A stretch of 64,000 nucleotides of DNA from Lacticaseibacillus camelliae DSM 22697 = JCM 13995. Its GTDB lineage: Bacteria; Bacillota; Bacilli; Lactobacillales; Lactobacillaceae. The DNA lies in the NCBI RefSeq assembly GCF_001311195.1, contig NZ_BBAJ01000001.1, positions 1-64,000 on the forward strand, in the 5' to 3' direction. The position numbers and the translations under genes are program-made. Shown here in pieces: positions 39,701 to 47,912 of the stretch; within the stretch, counting starts at the first letter, position 1; each line of letters opens with the position of its first letter. The notes under the pieces are model-generated. The model made no database searches. It was not told where the DNA came from and saw only the letters and a program-made list of their open reading frames with translations.

Positions 39701-40912
39701 GGCTTCATTACCAGAGAAGACCTTTACGTCATCCAGGAAGTTATCAAAGGTCTTCCCAGCGGTGGCGTTATCGTCTTCGAAGCTGACCATCATCTTGGTA
39801 ATAGTCTTGCCAGCGGCGATTTCACCAATGTTTGTGGTGATCTGGTTCCACTGGTTGTAGTACAGTGACCGGGAATCACCTTGGGCTTCGGGTGTGACTT
39901 CAAACCCATCGGTACTGGTAGGTTTGAGGTCGCTCAGGTGTGTACCATCTGAGAACTCCAGGTCCACACTCATGTGCATCGGTGTGTACGAGTAATCGTA
40001 GTGGTTGTCATAGTTGTGCTGACCATCAGACGGATAGATCTTGTACTGTAGGTTTGTGTCCTTTTGTACCTTGAGATTTAGATTATCAATAATGTCATTG
40101 TGGGCATAAACCTTACCGGAATCAGTGACCTTGCCTTTAACTTCCAGAGCTTGCGCCCCTGTCCAGCCGACGTTGTTCTGTTGGTTAATGGCATCTGTCG
40201 GCCCGTTACTGAGTGTAGTTGCCATTTCTGATTTAGCGCCGGTGTCTTTGACGCCAGTCCCCAGAACTAATCCAGAGAATTGAGTCATCGGGGCACCGCC
40301 GTTTTTGCTTACGACCAGTTTAAACTGGTCGTAAGCTTTACTGGTTTTGATCTTGTAATTATTGTAAGTTTCCCGGCCGGAGAATGTCTGGTTGGTTTGC
40401 TTATCAATTGAAGTCCAGTTCTTTCCGTCGTTGCTGGCAAGTAATTCCCAGTCCGCCGGGTCACGGGTAGGCTCGTCATTGGCGGAGCTAATAGCATATT
40501 CCCCAATCTGTTCTGGCTTCGTAAGTGAAAAGCTAACCGAAATATTCTGACCGTTATTCTCGTTAGTATTGAATTTTGTTCCTACGTTCCCATCAAATAG
40601 ATTCTGCTTGGTTTCCGAATCAGGGTTAAAGTCTGAACTTCCTTTAATGCTTGATTTATCGACCTCTGCACTGACATCACCGTCGACAACACTGCCGTAA
40701 GAAGCGGTAACACCTTTGGTGCCGAGCTTTGCATCAGTTTGATTGAGCTGAACTGGTGTCTTCTCATTTGCTTCAAACGACGTAAAGAACGACGAGGTGT
40801 CGTTCGTGCTACCTGCCGCGTGAGTGTACTGATTGTTGGTTGGTGCTAGGCTCATTAAAACCCCTGAGCAAACTAGTGTAACCAGCAATTCAATCTTTCT
40901 CTGCTTCTTCAT
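36797..40912 (-). CDS. Secreted multidomain GH92 alpha-mannosidase
   Basis: 1371 residues, uninterrupted. A Sec signal peptide ends near residue 33 (YTHAAG). An F5/8 type C (discoidin) carbohydrate-binding domain follows at about 85-215, a beta-rich GH92 N-domain at about 405-680 and the catalytic (alpha/alpha)6 domain at about 690-1110. The family blocks FWDTYRTAWSAYSLLSP, APGGTNSMVGTNQD, EGYISDYGLYQMA and YLGDEDNGEASAWYI are all present. A second F5/8C domain (about 1190-1290) and a bacterial Ig-like domain (about 1292-1371) close the protein. GH92 enzymes are Ca2+-dependent exo-alpha-mannosidases acting on N-glycans or yeast mannan. There is no LPxTG, so it is secreted or held by its binding domains. 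The DNA is more AT-rich than the chromosome around it, suggesting transfer. Confidence 0.93.
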   Translation of the reverse strand: MKKQRKIELLVTLVCSGVLMSLAPTNNQYTHAAGSTNDTSSFFTSFEANEKTPVQLNQTDAKLGTKGVTASYGSVVDGDVSAEVDKSSIKGSSDFNPDSETKQNLFDGNVGTKFNTNENNGQNISVSFSLTKPEQIGEYAISSANDEPTRDPADWELLASNDGKNWTSIDKQTNQTFSGRETYNNYKIKTSKAYDQFKLVVSKNGGAPMTQFSGLVLGTGVKDTGAKSEMATTLSNGPTDAINQQNNVGWTGAQALEVKGKVTDSGKVYAHNDIIDNLNLKVQKDTNLQYKIYPSDGQHNYDNHYDYSYTPMHMSVDLEFSDGTHLSDLKPTSTDGFEVTPEAQGDSRSLYYNQWNQITTNIGEIAAGKTITKMMVSFEDDNATAGKTFDNFLDDVKVFSGNEAKRTINSTVDYVNTLRGTNSNGNFSRGLTVPATTVPNGFNFWAPVTEYGNDTMYQYQQNGGRKFQHITISHEPSIWVGDRGTWQFMANTSIDASKVQSGADIDHTKYETNFSHDDEVAKPQLYSIKFPDGGAAAGSSISLTPSMHGSITEFNFADSAKNKNVIFDSSKGDGTLTFDKATNSFTEITKNGNNGMKQMYVYGTFDQPYTQAKVENSKQGIVSFDSNKVTMKVATSFISAEQAKKNYDLELAQTTFGQLENQTTNDWNSVLNKIQVKGASDAQKTTLYSNLYRLYMYPTFYGENKGTNDKPQWIHSDPYSGDMEHPVAKDGVMYYNNGFWDTYRTAWSAYSLLSPDKESSYLNGLTQHFKDSTWVPRWIAPGGTNSMVGTNQDIIFADALNKGIPFDSDDAYQAALKNATVKSTDLVNGGRTDLNQSEFIGYVPAEADDKGLSWSVEGYISDYGLYQMALKKGDKGAAEYFKNRALSYVNLFDGSGKTATDDWFKGKHTDGSWTSTPSTFDPRSWAHDYTETNAFDYGAVPVPQDGNGLANLYGGPAGLGQKLDQIVTTPGDWKPGDFVIHEAREQREGKLGEYEHSNQPGHDILYMYAFSNKPYETQKYVRDILSRLYVGSDFGQGYLGDEDNGEASAWYILSALGLYPENLATNQFVLGSPLFDQATVQLPNGKTLTVNAPNNSKTNVYVDSVTFNGKPVSTLYMNYKDLMKGGTLTFNMSATPNKTRGTQPSDKPASLTQGTEAPYVKTDAFDKAVKIDSAIPDAKNLTDNNSDTATDVKNGSTIDVTLDKARVVSLMTLTNINKDTTFKSVTVLGSNDGKKWTKVGTQTKVGFTYDQQTKPYLVDQKNKAFSHYRIQFNGGEGKIGEIELLGDMKDTNATVKLNNSNLNIVKRGQKIKLNATPTGVNAQDLIWSVQKDDVLSVSADGTVTAKKSGMSYVYVTAPGGTTAKTLVRVSN

Positions 40913-41192
40913 GCTGAACCCCTTTTCCGCATTGCATTATAGAAAAAGTCAACTTGCTGTTTGGTCAATCCTGTCACTGTAAGCTGAAGGTACTGCCAGA
41001 AGCCCACGAATTAGAGTTTTGTACTCAGCTAAAATGACAATGACCGGTCCCAAACGGGTTATCCTGTGGACGAAAATAGTTATTAGTAAGCTGCAAGCGG
41101 TGCTGTTAATTAGATGCCACCCCTTTTCCCAAAGCTTACCGACAACTAGCGTTAGCTAATCGCTTTGACCAATCGTGCTGTTGAACAAAGAC

Positions 41193-41333
41193 TTATTCAA
41201 CCTGGGCCCAATCGATCTTATCGCCAGGATGCGCATTGAATCCTACGCCGCACCCCACGATAATTTTCGCGGTGCCGCGATCGTCCACCTGTACTAAATT
41301 GTTGTTGATCCGACGTGTAATCTTCACTTTCAC
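41193..41333 (-). CDS. Orphan 46-residue CAT (BglG/LicT-type) RNA-binding protein or truncated antiterminator
   Basis: The reading frame from GTG 41333 encodes MKVKITRRINNNLVQVDDRG, continuing with GCGVGFNAHPGDKIDWAQVE and TAA at 41193. This matches the whole co-antiterminator RNA-binding domain of LicT/SacY/BglG (NNN in strand 2; G-x-G-[LIV]-[AG]-F; K/P-G-D-x-[IV]). No PRD domains follow: in the same frame 18 more codons lead to another stop. Directly upstream lies a leader with a RAT-like sequence and a terminator, so the gene has the autoregulatory arrangement of a bona fide antiterminator. It is either a degenerate licT or a functional mini-antiterminator free of PTS control. Its ORF is too short for routine annotation. 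Confidence 0.6.
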   Translation of the reverse strand: MKVKITRRINNNLVQVDDRGTAKIIVGCGVGFNAHPGDKIDWAQVE

Positions 41334-41380
41334 CACCCCAAAGACTATATTTGTACACACGAATTTAGCGCTGTATAAAA

Positions 41381-41411
41381 ATGACCTAATAACTTTAAGT
41401 TATTAGGTCAT
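41381..41411 (-). terminator. Terminator in the leader of the CAT-domain gene
   Basis: Perfect 15-bp palindrome ATGACCTAATAACTT / AAGTTATTAGGTCAT with a 1-nt centre. The minus strand continues TTTTTATA, so it is an intrinsic terminator in the leader. Confidence 0.8.
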
Positions 41412-41434
41412 GCCGGAATTGTCCGTAACAAACC
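41403..41434 (-). promoter_or_regulatory. RAT (ribonucleic antiterminator) site for a BglG/LicT-type protein
   Basis: On the minus strand GGTTTGTTAC at the start and GGCATGACCTAA at the end match the LicT RAT consensus (GGATTGTTACTG...GCAGGCAAAACCTAAA) closely. The 3' half overlaps the 5' arm of the terminator at 41381-41411, exactly as in known antitermination leaders. Confidence 0.7.
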
Positions 41435-41458
41435 AACGTTAAAATCGCTTACACGTGA

Positions 41459-41486
41459 ATGCTATCACGAACTTTGGCCTTGTCAA
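41459..41486 (-). promoter_or_regulatory. Promoter of the RAT leader
   Basis: Minus strand TTGACA (41481-41486), 16-nt spacer, TAGCAT (41459-41464), starting transcription about 20 nt before the RAT. A cre-like TGTAAGCGATTTTA follows on the same strand. Confidence 0.65.
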
Positions 41487-41760
41487 CCTTATTTTACCTG
41501 TATAAACAAACACTATGATTAAAATCACAACGTTTTACAAGGGGTACCAATGCAGCGGAAAAATGATTCGGCTTAATGGGGCGCGTACCTGACAGTCAAG
41601 CTTGCCACAATAGCATAACAGAATTTATAAATGCAAATAACATATGGAAATTTTTGGGCCAACGGTTAAAAGTCGTCTTGCCGGGAAACTCTTTTTTATA
41701 TGCGGCTTCAAGCGTCACAAGGGGGCTCGACTTGTCAGCTTTACCACCACTTTAGCTGAT
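41487..41760. other. AT-rich intergenic region without recognised gene
   Basis: Between the RAT-leader promoter and the lysine-transporter terminator I see no reading frame with a start signal and no strong structure. Composition is AT-rich like the adjacent GH92 block. Confidence 0.4.
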
Positions 41761-41771
41761 AGCGAAAGTGG

Positions 41772-41811
41772 CGAAGAATGATTCCATCGAATCATTCTTC
41801 GCCACTATGGT
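41772..41811 (-). terminator. Hairpin downstream of the lysine transporter operon
   Basis: A perfect stem of about 17 bp, AGTGGCGAAGAATGATT / AATCATTCTTCGCCACT, with a 6-nt loop. The minus strand continues CTTTCGC, so the T-run is weak, but stem strength and position support termination. Confidence 0.7.
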
Positions 41812-41836
41812 TAGTCTGTTTTATGCTGATGACGGA

Positions 41837-42580
41837 TTAGATCCGGCTCAGGTAGCGCTTCAAGAAGTCCTGGGTGGCCTGTTGCTGCGGGTGACCGAAG
41901 AGTTCGTCCGGCTTGCCGGTTTCCGCGATGACGCCTTCGTGCATGAAGACGACTTTATCTGAAACGTCGCGGGCAAAAGCCATTTCGTGGGTGACGATGA
42001 TCATCGTCAGCCCAGTGTGGGCCAGAGCGGTCATGGCGTTCAGGACGTCGTCGACCATTTCGGGGTCAAGGGCCGAGGTCGGCTCATCGAACAGCAGGAC
42101 CTCGGGATCCATGGCCTCGGCCCGGGCGATGGCGACCCGCTGCTGCTGGCCACCGGAAAGCTGGGCCGGCTTGGCGTTGACGAACGGATCCATGCCGACA
42201 CTGTTCAGCAGTTCCAGCGCATGCTTTTTCGCCTCGTCGGCGCCGCGGTTGAGCACGGTTTGCTGACCGACCATGACGTTTTGCAGCACAGTCAGGTTGT
42301 TGAACAGGTTAAACGACTGGAACACCATGCCGACATGGGCGCGGTACAGCGGCAGGTTAAAGTCGTCGGTCAGGATGCTTTTGCCGTGGAACAAAATGTC
42401 GCCATCCGTTGGGGTTTCGAGCAGGTTGACGTTGCGTAGCAGGGTCGACTTGCCGGAGCCGGAGCGGCCGATGATGGAGACCACCTGGCCTTTGTCGACT
42501 GTTAGGTTGATGTCCTTTAAGACCTCGTGAGTGCCGAAGGACTTTTTTAAATTACGCACTTCAATAATGGGTTCTGACAT
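41837..42580 (-). CDS. Amino-acid ABC transporter ATP-binding protein (lysine, by riboswitch context)
   Basis: 247-residue polar amino acid-type ATPase. It has Walker [11 protein letters not shown]-loop VFQSFNLF, signature LSGGQQQR and Walker [12 protein letters not shown], followed by the switch His in IIVTHEM. Start ATG (MSEPIIEV) at 42580 has AAGGAGG. It lies 13 bp after the fused substrate-binding/permease gene and forms one operon with it. The operon is led by a lysine riboswitch, so lysine uptake is the inferred role. Confidence 0.95.
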   Translation of the reverse strand: MSEPIIEVRNLKKSFGTHEVLKDINLTVDKGQVVSIIGRSGSGKSTLLRNVNLLETPTDGDILFHGKSILTDDFNLPLYRAHVGMVFQSFNLFNNLTVLQNVMVGQQTVLNRGADEAKKHALELLNSVGMDPFVNAKPAQLSGGQQQRVAIARAEAMDPEVLLFDEPTSALDPEMVDDVLNAMTALAHTGLTMIIVTHEMAFARDVSDKVVFMHEGVIAETGKPDELFGHPQQQATQDFLKRYLSRI

Positions 42581-42593
42581 GTTTTTGTCCTCC

Positions 42594-44183
42594 TTACTTG
42601 ATCTTTGGGGTGTCAACTTGCATCTGGTTGGTCATCAAATCGTAATCCTTGGGCCCATCCATCCGCTTTTCGACCAGTCTGAACAGCCGGCTGATGGTAA
42701 AGGTGAGCAGCAGGTAGATCCCGGCGACGACCAGGTAGGTGTGGAAGAACTGGAAGTTCTGACCCGCCACGGTTTCGGCGCTGAAGAACAGTTCGGAAAC
42801 GGAGATGACGGACAGCACTGACGTATCCTTGATGTTGACGATGAATTCATTGGTGACGGCCGGCAGGGAATTGCGAATCGCTTGCGGCAGGATGACCTTG
42901 GTCATGGTTTGCCAGTGGGTCATGCCCAGCGCGTGTGCGGCTTCGAACTGGCCGGAGTCGACAGAGGTGATGCCCCCACGGATGATTTCAGAGATGTAAG
43001 CCCCGGTGTTAATAGACACAATGAACAAGGCGGCCACGGTACGGTCCATGTTGACGTGAAACGCGAGGGCGGCGCCGTAGTAAACGACGGCGGCCTGGAC
43101 GATCATTGGGGTGCCCCGGAAGACTTCAATGTAGACGGCGAGCAGCCAGTTGCCGATGGCCCGCAGACCGCGTTTGCCGCGGTTCTTGGGTACCGGGGTG
43201 GTGCGGGCGATGCCGACCAGCAACCCGATCAGGAAACCAACGACGGTCCCAATCAGGGAGATGAACAGCGTCATACCGGTCCCACGCAGGAGCATCGGGC
43301 CGTACTGCTTCAGCAGGGCGACGAACCAGTTGCCCTGACTGGTGGTGGATGGCTGGTCCGCGACGGCCTGGTTCATTAACTGATCACGCTCTTTTTGCGG
43401 GATCTTTGCCAGCTCGGCGTTGATCTTGGCCTTGTCCGGGTCGTTCTTACGGATCCCAATCGCCAGATCCACGTCCTCCGGGTTGGTCTTGAAGCCATTT
43501 TTCTTGGAGAAACGCAGGTAGGTCAGATCGGGGTTGGCATTTTCGGCGGTGATGCCCTCAGGCACTTCGGAGACATAGCCGTCGATGGTGCCGGATTCAA
43601 GCGCCACCCGCATGGCGGGGAAGTTATCCATGGCGGGTTCCTTGATGACGCCCTTCATTTGCTTGATGGCCTGATAGTGGAAGGTCGACAGCTGCGCCGT
43701 GATCTTGGCGTTCTTGAAATCATTGATGCTCTTGGCTTTGGCGTACTTACTGTCGCGGCGTACCACGACGGTCAGCTTGCTGGCGTAGTAGGTATTGGTA
43801 AAATCGATGGTCTTGCGGCGTTCAGGCGTCGGGCTCATGCCCGCGATGATGGCGTCGATCTTGCCGGAGGTCAATGCCGGCGGCAGGCCATTCCAGGACG
43901 TCTTGACGACGACGACCTTTTTGCCCAAGGCCTTGGCGACCTTCTTGGCCATCTGGACGTCATAACCGTTGGCGTAATCCGAGCTGCCTTGGATCCTGAC
44001 AGCGCCGTTCGCGGCCGTGTTTTGGGTCCAGTTGAACGGGGCGTAGCCGGCTTCCATGCCGACCTTGAACGTGCCCTTGGTTGCGGCGGCCACGTGCTGT
44101 GGCGTGCCGGCGCTGATGCCCGCCGCCACGGCGAGCAGTGCGAGACCGCTGACAAGGCGGCCCCAGAAATGCTTCTTCATCAT
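42594..44183 (-). CDS. Amino-acid ABC transporter, fused substrate-binding protein and permease (lysine, by riboswitch context)
   Basis: 529 residues without indels. A signal-anchor (about 1-33) is followed by an SBP_bac_3 domain (about 38-275; AGYAPFNW, AIIAGMSPTPERRK, STFHYQAIKQMKG). A HisM/GlnP-type permease domain follows (about 300-520) with the EAA-like loop EAAHALGMTHWQTMTKVILP. Fusion of binding protein and permease is common in Lactobacillales polar amino acid transporters. The lysine riboswitch in its leader makes lysine the likely substrate. The tandem ATG at 44183 follows GGGAG. Confidence 0.95.
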   Translation of the reverse strand: MMKKHFWGRLVSGLALLAVAAGISAGTPQHVAAATKGTFKVGMEAGYAPFNWTQNTAANGAVRIQGSSDYANGYDVQMAKKVAKALGKKVVVVKTSWNGLPPALTSGKIDAIIAGMSPTPERRKTIDFTNTYYASKLTVVVRRDSKYAKAKSINDFKNAKITAQLSTFHYQAIKQMKGVIKEPAMDNFPAMRVALESGTIDGYVSEVPEGITAENANPDLTYLRFSKKNGFKTNPEDVDLAIGIRKNDPDKAKINAELAKIPQKERDQLMNQAVADQPSTTSQGNWFVALLKQYGPMLLRGTGMTLFISLIGTVVGFLIGLLVGIARTTPVPKNRGKRGLRAIGNWLLAVYIEVFRGTPMIVQAAVVYYGAALAFHVNMDRTVAALFIVSINTGAYISEIIRGGITSVDSGQFEAAHALGMTHWQTMTKVILPQAIRNSLPAVTNEFIVNIKDTSVLSVISVSELFFSAETVAGQNFQFFHTYLVVAGIYLLLTFTISRLFRLVEKRMDGPKDYDLMTNQMQVDTPKIK

Positions 44184-44244
44184 TAAAAACTCCCTTCGTG
44201 TTGTCCCAAGTTAACTTGGTGAACCACGCGGGAAATAGAGAAGT

Positions 44245-44487
44245 AAAAAGGCCGGCCTATAAGTGAAATAGGCCGACCGATGATTTCAGTGGTTAAACCA
44301 GAATCATAGCGCTCCGAAGCTAGGCTTCGACAGTCCAGCGGGTTTCCCCAAACTGGCCCAACGCGCCCTGCCCCTGTGGCAGAATGCGTTTCGGCGGATT
44401 CGCTTACGGCTGATTCAACGTGACAGGCACTCCTCAGCGTTCGTCGTTTCCGCGACCTCTATTTCTTAGTGGTAAATTCAGTTGTCG
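44245..44487 (-). ncRNA. Lysine riboswitch (L-box) with expression-platform terminator
   Basis: Minus-strand leader containing the lysine aptamer core: ATAGAGGTCGCG (5' P1/P2), GAGTGCC, CCGCCGAAACGC, GCGTTGGGCC, GCTGGACTGTC and the 3' closing GGAGCGCTATGATTC, in the order of the L-box consensus. It is followed by a terminator: stem 44250-44260 with 44268-44278, then TTTTT on the minus strand. High lysine should stabilise the aptamer and the terminator and shut off the ABC transporter 62 bp further on. Confidence 0.9.
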
Positions 44488-44493
44488 CTTGCC

Positions 44494-44522
44494 AGTTTAT
44501 GCGTCCGAAACCGCCGTGTCAA
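44494..44522 (-). promoter_or_regulatory. Promoter of the lysine riboswitch/transporter operon
   Basis: Minus strand TTGACA (44517-44522), 17-nt spacer, TAAACT (44494-44499). Transcription would start near 44487. Confidence 0.8.
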
Positions 44523-45003
44523 GGCGTTTGCTTAAGATAACGGTTTCAGCTGTGACCACCTGGGATACTGTCACAGGCGGTGAAGGTTATTGCGTTGGGC
44601 AAACCCTTAAGCTAGGGAGATGGCCTATCATCTCTTTCTGAGGCTTAGTCGCGGTTTGTATGAATTATTTTACTAACTAAAGGTTTATTCATCGATTAGA
44701 ATTTTGTTTGTGGCCGGCGGTTTGTCGGCCTGTGTTAGAGAATGACGAGACTGGTACGCGTTTCAGACAAAAGCGGTTCGGATCGTGCGCTTAGCCAAAA
44801 TTAATCATAAAAATTTTTTAGCCGCGAGCCTTAGTAGTAAGTGGTGTTTCATGAAAACGATTGTTTTTTTGAAGCTTCAACCTTTGCAATCGCAACCATT
44901 TTTGTGCAAACTATCTGCTGGACCGTGACACGTCACCCAACTTTTTGAGTTAAATCCGAATGGTGGCGCTATCAGTCTAAATACATATAGGAGGCGACAA
45001 ACA
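44523..45003. other. Intergenic region upstream of the mannose PTS
   Basis: No gene seen. It contains a TGTGAC-N13-GTCACA inverted repeat (44551-44575), a small GGCCG/CGGCC hairpin near 44713, and a cre-like TGAAAACGATTGTT (44852-44865). AGGAGGCG (44991-44998) is the ribosome-binding site of the PTS gene. I could not place a sigma-54 promoter. Confidence 0.45.
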
Positions 45004-45977
45004 ATGGTCGGAATCATCCTTGCTAGCCACGGCGATTTTGCCAAAGGCATTATGCAATCAGGTCAGATGATCTTTGGTGAGCAGAAGAATGTTGAAGCAG
45101 TGACATTCCAGCCCAACGAAGGCCCGGACGACTTGAAAGCACACCTCGAGGAAGCCATTGCGAAGCTCGACTCAGATGATCAGGTCCTGTTCCTTATCGA
45201 TTTGTGGGGCGGCTCTCCGTTCAACCAGTCTAACGGGTTGTTCGAGCAGCACAAAGATAAGTGGGCCATCGTCACTGGGTTGAACCTACCAATGCTGATT
45301 GAGGCATACGGTTCCCGTTTGTCCATGGATTCAGCGCACGATATTGCGGCGCACATTATTGAGTCAGGTAAAGACGGTATCAAAGTCAAGCCTGAAGAAC
45401 TGGCACCAAAGGCGGTACCTGCTGCAGCACCAGCGCAGCACGTCAGCGGCGGTAAGCCAGGGAAGATGAGTTACGTTCTGGCTCGGATCGACTCTCGTCT
45501 GCTTCACGGGCAAGTTGCGACGCTTGGAGCAAAGAGACCAAGCCAACGCGGATCATTGTTGTATCGGACGGTGTCGCACACGACAAGCTGCGTAAACAGC
45601 TGATCACTGAAGCGGCCCCATCAGGTGTTAAGGCTCACGTCATTCCAATTGATCAGATGATCAAGATCGCCAAAGACGACAAGCACTTCGGCGGCGAAAA
45701 AGCGTTGCTATTATTCGAAACACCGGAAGACGCGAAAAAGGCCATTGACGGCGGCGTGCCGCTGAAGGAACTGAACGTTGGTTCCATGGCGCACTCAGTC
45801 GGCAAGGTTCAGCCGAACAAGGTCCTGGCCTTTGACCAGACCGATATTGACACGTTCAAGGCCTTGGAAAAGGAAGGCGTCACCTTCGATGTTCGGAAGG
45901 TCCCAACCGACAACAAGGACAACATGGACGCAATCCTCAAGAAGGCGCAAGACGCGCTGGATGCACAGAACAAGTAG
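45004..45977 (+). CDS. manX: Mannose-class PTS EIIAB (frameshifted)
   Basis: About 324-residue cytoplasmic phosphotransfer protein. EIIA domain about 1-130, with His in ILASHGDFA (phosphorylated by HPr), a Pro/Ala-rich linker (about 140-155), and EIIB domain from [17 protein letters not shown] with its phosphorylatable His. One base is missing near 45522-45525; the EIIB then continues [16 protein letters not shown]. Forms EIIAB-C-D with the next two genes to import and phosphorylate mannose and glucose, and also signals carbon status. In many Lactobacillaceae this transporter is also a receptor for class IIa bacteriocins. Confidence 0.93.
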
Positions 45978-46019
45978 CAATAGATTATATTCCTAATTAA
46001 ATTTAAGGAGGATATTCAC

Positions 46020-46842
46020 ATGGATTTGAACTTTCTTCAAATCATCGGGGTCCTCATCGTGGCGTTCCTGGCAGGGATGGAAGGGGTTCTTGATGAATTC
46101 GAATTCCATATGCCAGTTGTAGCGTGCACGCTGATCGGGTTGGTCACTGGCCAGCTCATGCCTTGCCTGATTTTGGGTGGGACCTTACAGATGATTGCCC
46201 TTGGCTGGGCCAACGTTGGTGCCGCGATTGCACCTGACGCTGCCTTGGCTCAGTTGCTTCTGCTATTATTCTGGTTCTTGGCGGTCAGGGCCGTGCCGGA
46301 GTTAACTCCGCGATCGCCCTTGCGGTTCCGCTGGCGGTTGCCGGCCTGCTGCTGACCACCTTGGTTCGTACGGTTGCAACCGCGGTTGTCCACCTGATGG
46401 ACCACGCGGCTGAAGAAGGCAGCTTTAAGATGCTGGACTTCTGGCAGTATGTTGCCATTGCTTTGCAGGGTCTGCGTATCGCGATCCCTGCCGGCTTGAT
46501 CCTGGCTGTTGGTGCCGGTCCTGTTCGTTCCCTGCTTGGCCTCATGCTAAGTGGTTGACGGATGGCCTGGGCATCGGTGGTGGCATGGTCGTTGCAGTTG
46601 GGTACGCCATGGTTTTGAACATGATGGCGACCCGCGAAGTATGGCCATTCTTCATCATCGGTTTCGTTTTGGCAACCATTTCCCAGTTGACCCTGATCGG
46701 CCTTGGCGCGATCGGTGTGTCCCTGGCGCTGATCTACCTGACCCTGTCCAAGATGGGCGGTTCTTCTAGCAGCAATGGCGGCTCTTCTGACAACAATGGT
46801 GGCTCCGGCGATCCAGTCGGCGACATCATCGACAACTATTAG
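46020..46842 (+). CDS. manY: Mannose-class PTS EIIC (two frameshifts)
   Basis: About 274-residue membrane subunit. MDLNFLQIIGVLIVAFLAGM, then GLVTGQLMPCLILGGTLQMIALGWANVGAAIAPDAAL, is the typical start (positions 46020-46245), and ALYLTLSKMGG-like sequence ends the membrane part. Indels lie near 46250 and 46546; between and after them SAIALAVPLAVAGLLLTTLV and KWLTDGLGIGGGMVVAVGYA restore the family sequence. The tail is Ser/Gly/Asn-rich and ends DPVGDIIDNY, as in other lactobacilli. AAGGAGG precedes ATG 46020. Confidence 0.92.
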
Positions 46843-46860
46843 AGAAGGAGGTAGAAAAAT

Positions 46861-47804
46861 ATGGCTGATACAGCTGAAGTACAAGCAAGTTTGGCTGAAC
46901 ACAAGTACAGTTTAACGAAAGCTGACCGGATGAAGGTTTGCTGGCGTTCTACCTTCCTTCAGGGTTCATGGAACTACGAACGTATGCAAAATGGTGGCTG
47001 GTGCTACTCCTTGGTTCCTGCCATCAAGAAGCTCTACACGAAGAAGGACGACCAGATCGCCGCTTTGAAGCGACACATGGAGTTCTTCAACACTCACCCG
47101 TACCTGGCTTCACCGGTTATCGGTGTGGTCCTGGCGCTGGAAGAGGAACGTGCCAATGGCGCCCCAATCGATGACGTTGCCATCCAGGGCGTTAAGGTCG
47201 GCATGATGGGTCCTCTGGCCGGTGTCGGCGACCCAGTCTTCTGGTTCACCGCTCGTCCTATCCTTGGTGGTCTGGCTGCGTCCTTGGCGCTGGCTGGGAA
47301 CATCATGGCCCAATCATTTTCTTTGTCGTTTGGAACCTGATGCGTGTGGCCTTCATGTGGTACACCCAGGAATTCGGCTACAAAGCCGGGTCTCGGATCG
47401 CGGACGACATGTCCGGTTCCCTGCTTCAGGATGTGACCAAGGGTGCTTCTATCCTCGGGATGTTCATTCTGGGTTCTCTGATCAACCGTTGGGTCACCGT
47501 TAAGTTCACCCCAGTGGTTTCGACGATCACTCAGCAAAAGGGTGCTTACATTGAATGGTCGAAGTTGCCGAAGGGCGCTGCGGGCATCAAGGAAGCACTG
47601 ACTGAGCAGGCAAACGGCCTTTCTCTGGACAAGATGAAGGTCACCAAACTGCAGAACAACTTGGATCAACTGATTCCAGGTCTTGCAGCGCTGCTGCTGA
47701 CCCTGCTTTGCATGTGGCTCCTCAAGAAGAAGGTTTCCCCAATCGTTGTTATCTTGGGCCTCTTCGTTGTTGGTATCGTGTTCCATGTCTGGGGTCTCAT
47801 GTAA
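46861..47804 (+). CDS. manZ: Mannose-class PTS EIID (frameshifted)
   Basis: About 314 residues. N-terminal cytoplasmic part with TFLQGSWNYERMQNGGW, VALEEERANGAPID-like region, and GPLAGVGDPVFWFT, all EIID hallmarks. The missing base near 47307 interrupts GNIMGPIIFFVVWNLMRVA. The C-terminal membrane helix is followed by HVWGLM and the stop. AGAAGGAGG precedes ATG. Forms the membrane complex with EIIC. Confidence 0.93.
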
Positions 47805-47818
47805 GTTTAGACCTGTTG

Positions 47819-47851
47819 GCCTCGGGGCGTCAGCTCCGAGGCTTTTCTTTT
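47819..47851 (+). terminator. Terminator after manXYZ
   Basis: GCCTCGGGG (47819-47827) pairs with CTCCGAGGC (47834-47842), followed by TTTTCTTTT. Since DUF956 is often cotranscribed with the PTS, this may be partial. Confidence 0.8.
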
Positions 47852-47858
47852 GATGAGG

Positions 47859-47882
47859 CGCCACGGCTGCGTGGCGTATAAT
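47859..47882 (+). promoter_or_regulatory. Hairpin plus TATAAT upstream of the DUF956 gene
   Basis: CGCCACG / CGTGGCG hairpin (47859-47876) directly followed by TATAAT (47877-47882). A clear -35 box is missing, so the gene may have its own weak or regulated promoter. Confidence 0.4.
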
Positions 47883-47912
47883 AAACAGTAAAGTGGTAAA
47901 AGAGGGATATCG

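Noticed and set aside
41193-41333. Full-length LicT/BglG antiterminator broken by a sequencing error
   Set aside because: After the stop, the same frame gives only 18 more codons and no PRD-like sequence is seen in any frame before the GH92 gene.
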